Shown here piece by piece: positions 6,183 through 6,748 of a stretch of 6,748 nucleotides of DNA. The position numbers and the translations under genes are program-made. Source of the stretch: Eubacteriales bacterium (lineage in GTDB: Bacteria > Bacillota > Clostridia > Christensenellales > CAG-138); NCBI GenBank assembly GCA_028703645.1, contig JAQVML010000074.1, positions 1 through 6,748 of the forward strand, read 5' to 3'. How positions within the stretch are numbered: the stretch's first letter is position 1; the number at the start of each line of letters is the position of its first letter. Below the pieces are notes generated by a model that saw only the letters and a program-made list of their open reading frames with translations, did not search any database and had not been told where the DNA came from.

Positions 6183-6535
6183 TTGACCTTCCTCCATATC
6201 GCCGACAGAAGGTGTTTGCGTTTCCGCAACGGATGTGCGGGTGTTTCCGCATCGTATGCCTGGTGTTTTGCGTCGCAAGCGTTGCACGGGTGCTGCGCAA
6301 ACAGATTGCCGAATTGACCGGCGTTCAGCGTCGACCCCTGCGCGGGGGACGCGAAATAATTATGTTGATCAGGATGCATCGTTCCCTCCAATGGGTTGTC
6401 TCGTCGTTTCAGCAGCGCTGCCATGCCAAGCGCGCGCATCTTCGCGCGGCGCAGCGCCCGCTCTAGATTAAATTCCGGCGATTGCCGGAGAATCGTTGCG
6501 CCAAAAGGCGCGAGGGGCAGGCGAATCTCGCTCAT
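6179..6535 (-). CDS. Unrecognised small basic protein, 118 aa, with a likely internal start giving 66 aa
   Basis: I do not recognise this gene. The first ATG (6535) overlaps the stop of the preceding gene as ATGA and has GGAG 5 bases upstream. Residues 1-52 are Leu/Arg-rich and probably helical. Met53 (ATG 6379) has its own GGAGGG site 4 bases upstream. The 66 residues from there resemble the neighbouring 65-aa protein from the first residue on: P12, T17, N19 and G21-Q22-F23-G24 fall at identical positions. The 66-aa form also has H30-x-C32-x2-C35-x3-H39, a possible but unproven metal site, and a basic end L-R-K-R-K-H. So the true product may be 66 aa, 118 aa or both. The stop overlaps the rsgA ATG by four bases, placing the gene in the rsgA operon. 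A role in ribosome assembly or RNA binding would be a guess from context and charge only. Confidence 0.6.
   Translation of the reverse strand: MSEIRLPLAPFGATILRQSPEFNLERALRRAKMRALGMAALLKRRDNPLEGTMHPDQHNYFASPAQGSTLNAGQFGNLFAQHPCNACDAKHQAYDAETPAHPLRKRKHLLSAIWRKVK
6191..6195 (-). promoter_or_regulatory. Ribosome binding site that fixes the rsgA start
   Basis: On the minus strand this reads GGAGG, 8 bases before ATG 6182. It lies inside the last codons of the preceding ORF, whose stop TGA (6181-6179) overlaps the rsgA ATG. It rules out the longer in-frame rsgA starts upstream. Confidence 0.8.
6384..6389 (-). promoter_or_regulatory. Internal ribosome binding site for the 66-aa form
   Basis: The minus strand reads GGAGGG four bases before ATG 6379. 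The match is as good as that of rsgA. Together with the residue-by-residue register with the 65-aa neighbour, it supports initiation inside the 118-aa frame. Confidence 0.55.
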
Positions 6536-6729
6536 ATGCGCTCCAACCTCCCGCTCAGATAGGCTTGAAAGCCTTTTGCGCGGGCGCGCGCCGGCTTTTG
6601 CGTACTCCGCATACGGCGCGAATGTACGGCGTATTGCGCCGGGGTAAGGTTTACGCAGCCAAACTGGCCGAAATTCATCGTTGCTTCCAGCGAAGGAAAT
6701 GTCGCTGGCACAGTATAATTATGATTCAT
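6532..6729 (-). CDS. Unrecognised small basic protein, 65 aa, paralogue of the next gene
   Basis: The 65-residue protein has AAGGAG (6737-6742) 7 bases before its ATG. The N-terminal half is uncharged and carries H3-N4-Y5 and T17-M-N19-F-G21-Q22-F23-G24. The C-terminal half is strongly basic (S-R-R-M-R and K-P-A-R-A-R-A-K) and ends in L-E-R-I. No signal peptide or membrane helix is visible. The same T-x-N-x-G-Q-F-G block at residues 17-24 occurs in the 66-aa product encoded just downstream, so the two are very probably paralogues. The stop TGA (6534-6532) overlaps the next ATG as ATGA, indicating coupled translation towards rsgA. The promoter lies outside the window, since only 19 bases remain upstream. 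I do not know the family. The good ribosome site, the overlap and the paralogy make it a real gene despite its size. Confidence 0.65.
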   Translation of the reverse strand: MNHNYTVPATFPSLEATMNFGQFGCVNLTPAQYAVHSRRMRSTQKPARARAKGFQAYLSGRLERI

Positions 6730-6748
6730 GGTGTTTCTCCTTGCGTAT

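Noticed and set aside
6211..6268. Three copies of GGTGTTT on the plus strand, suggesting a repeat array
   Set aside because: Spacing is irregular (29 and 22 bases), the units are only 7 bases, and the stretch codes for the end of the small protein. It is not a CRISPR or regulatory array.
6183..6287. A 35-residue N-terminal extension of rsgA in the same frame
   Set aside because: The extension overlaps the coding end of the upstream small protein, looks non-homologous, and would place the good GGAGG site inside the gene. ATG 6182 has that site at 8 bases.
6116..6466. Plus-strand ORF of 116 codons opposite rsgA and the small genes
   Set aside because: It has no ribosome site, an odd composition, and overlaps minus-strand frames that have good ribosome sites, start/stop coupling and paralogy.
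6560..6576. Plus-strand hairpin AGGCT/AGCCT followed by TTTT, terminator-like
   Set aside because: The stem is only 5 pairs, and it lies within a coding frame of the opposite strand with no plus-strand gene ending before it.

Overview
The window reads as chromosomal DNA of a moderately GC-rich Gram-positive anaerobe of the Clostridia type. This is inferred from strong purine-rich Shine-Dalgarno sites before nearly every gene, Rho-independent terminators, a consensus TTGACA/TATAAT promoter, and a Pro-Thr stalk surface protein. The lineage guess comes from style, not from any marker gene. I see no insertion sequence, CRISPR array, tRNA or rRNA.

Left part (1-487, + strand): the C-terminal end of a protein cut by the window edge. 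It has an extracytoplasmic piece, a Pro/Thr-rich stalk, one membrane helix and a lysine-rich tail, and is followed by a hairpin terminator.

Centre-left (489-3795, + strand): a four-gene operon from one near-perfect promoter. It encodes a TetR-type repressor, an ABC-2 type ATPase and two related six-helix permeases of almost equal length. Two separate palindromes overlap the promoter and are the obvious candidate operators. The likely logic is that the repressor senses a toxic or signalling compound and de-represses its own operon, which makes an exporter. The substrate cannot be read from the sequence.

Centre (3796-5092, + strand): a 221-base gap after the permeases holds a weak hairpin, a longer stem-loop and a candidate extended -10 promoter. 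It is followed by a five-helix MscS-type mechanosensitive channel with its own strong terminator.

Right part (5091-6748, - strand): a convergent operon reading leftwards. A 65-aa gene, a 118-aa ORF and rsgA (circularly permuted ribosome-assembly GTPase) are chained by two ATGA stop/start overlaps. The second half of the 118-aa ORF has its own ribosome binding site. It aligns in register with the 65-aa protein (T-x-N-x-G-Q-F-G at residues 17-24 in both), so two members of an unrecognised small basic protein family are translationally coupled to a ribosome biogenesis factor. This is the most novel-looking item in the window.
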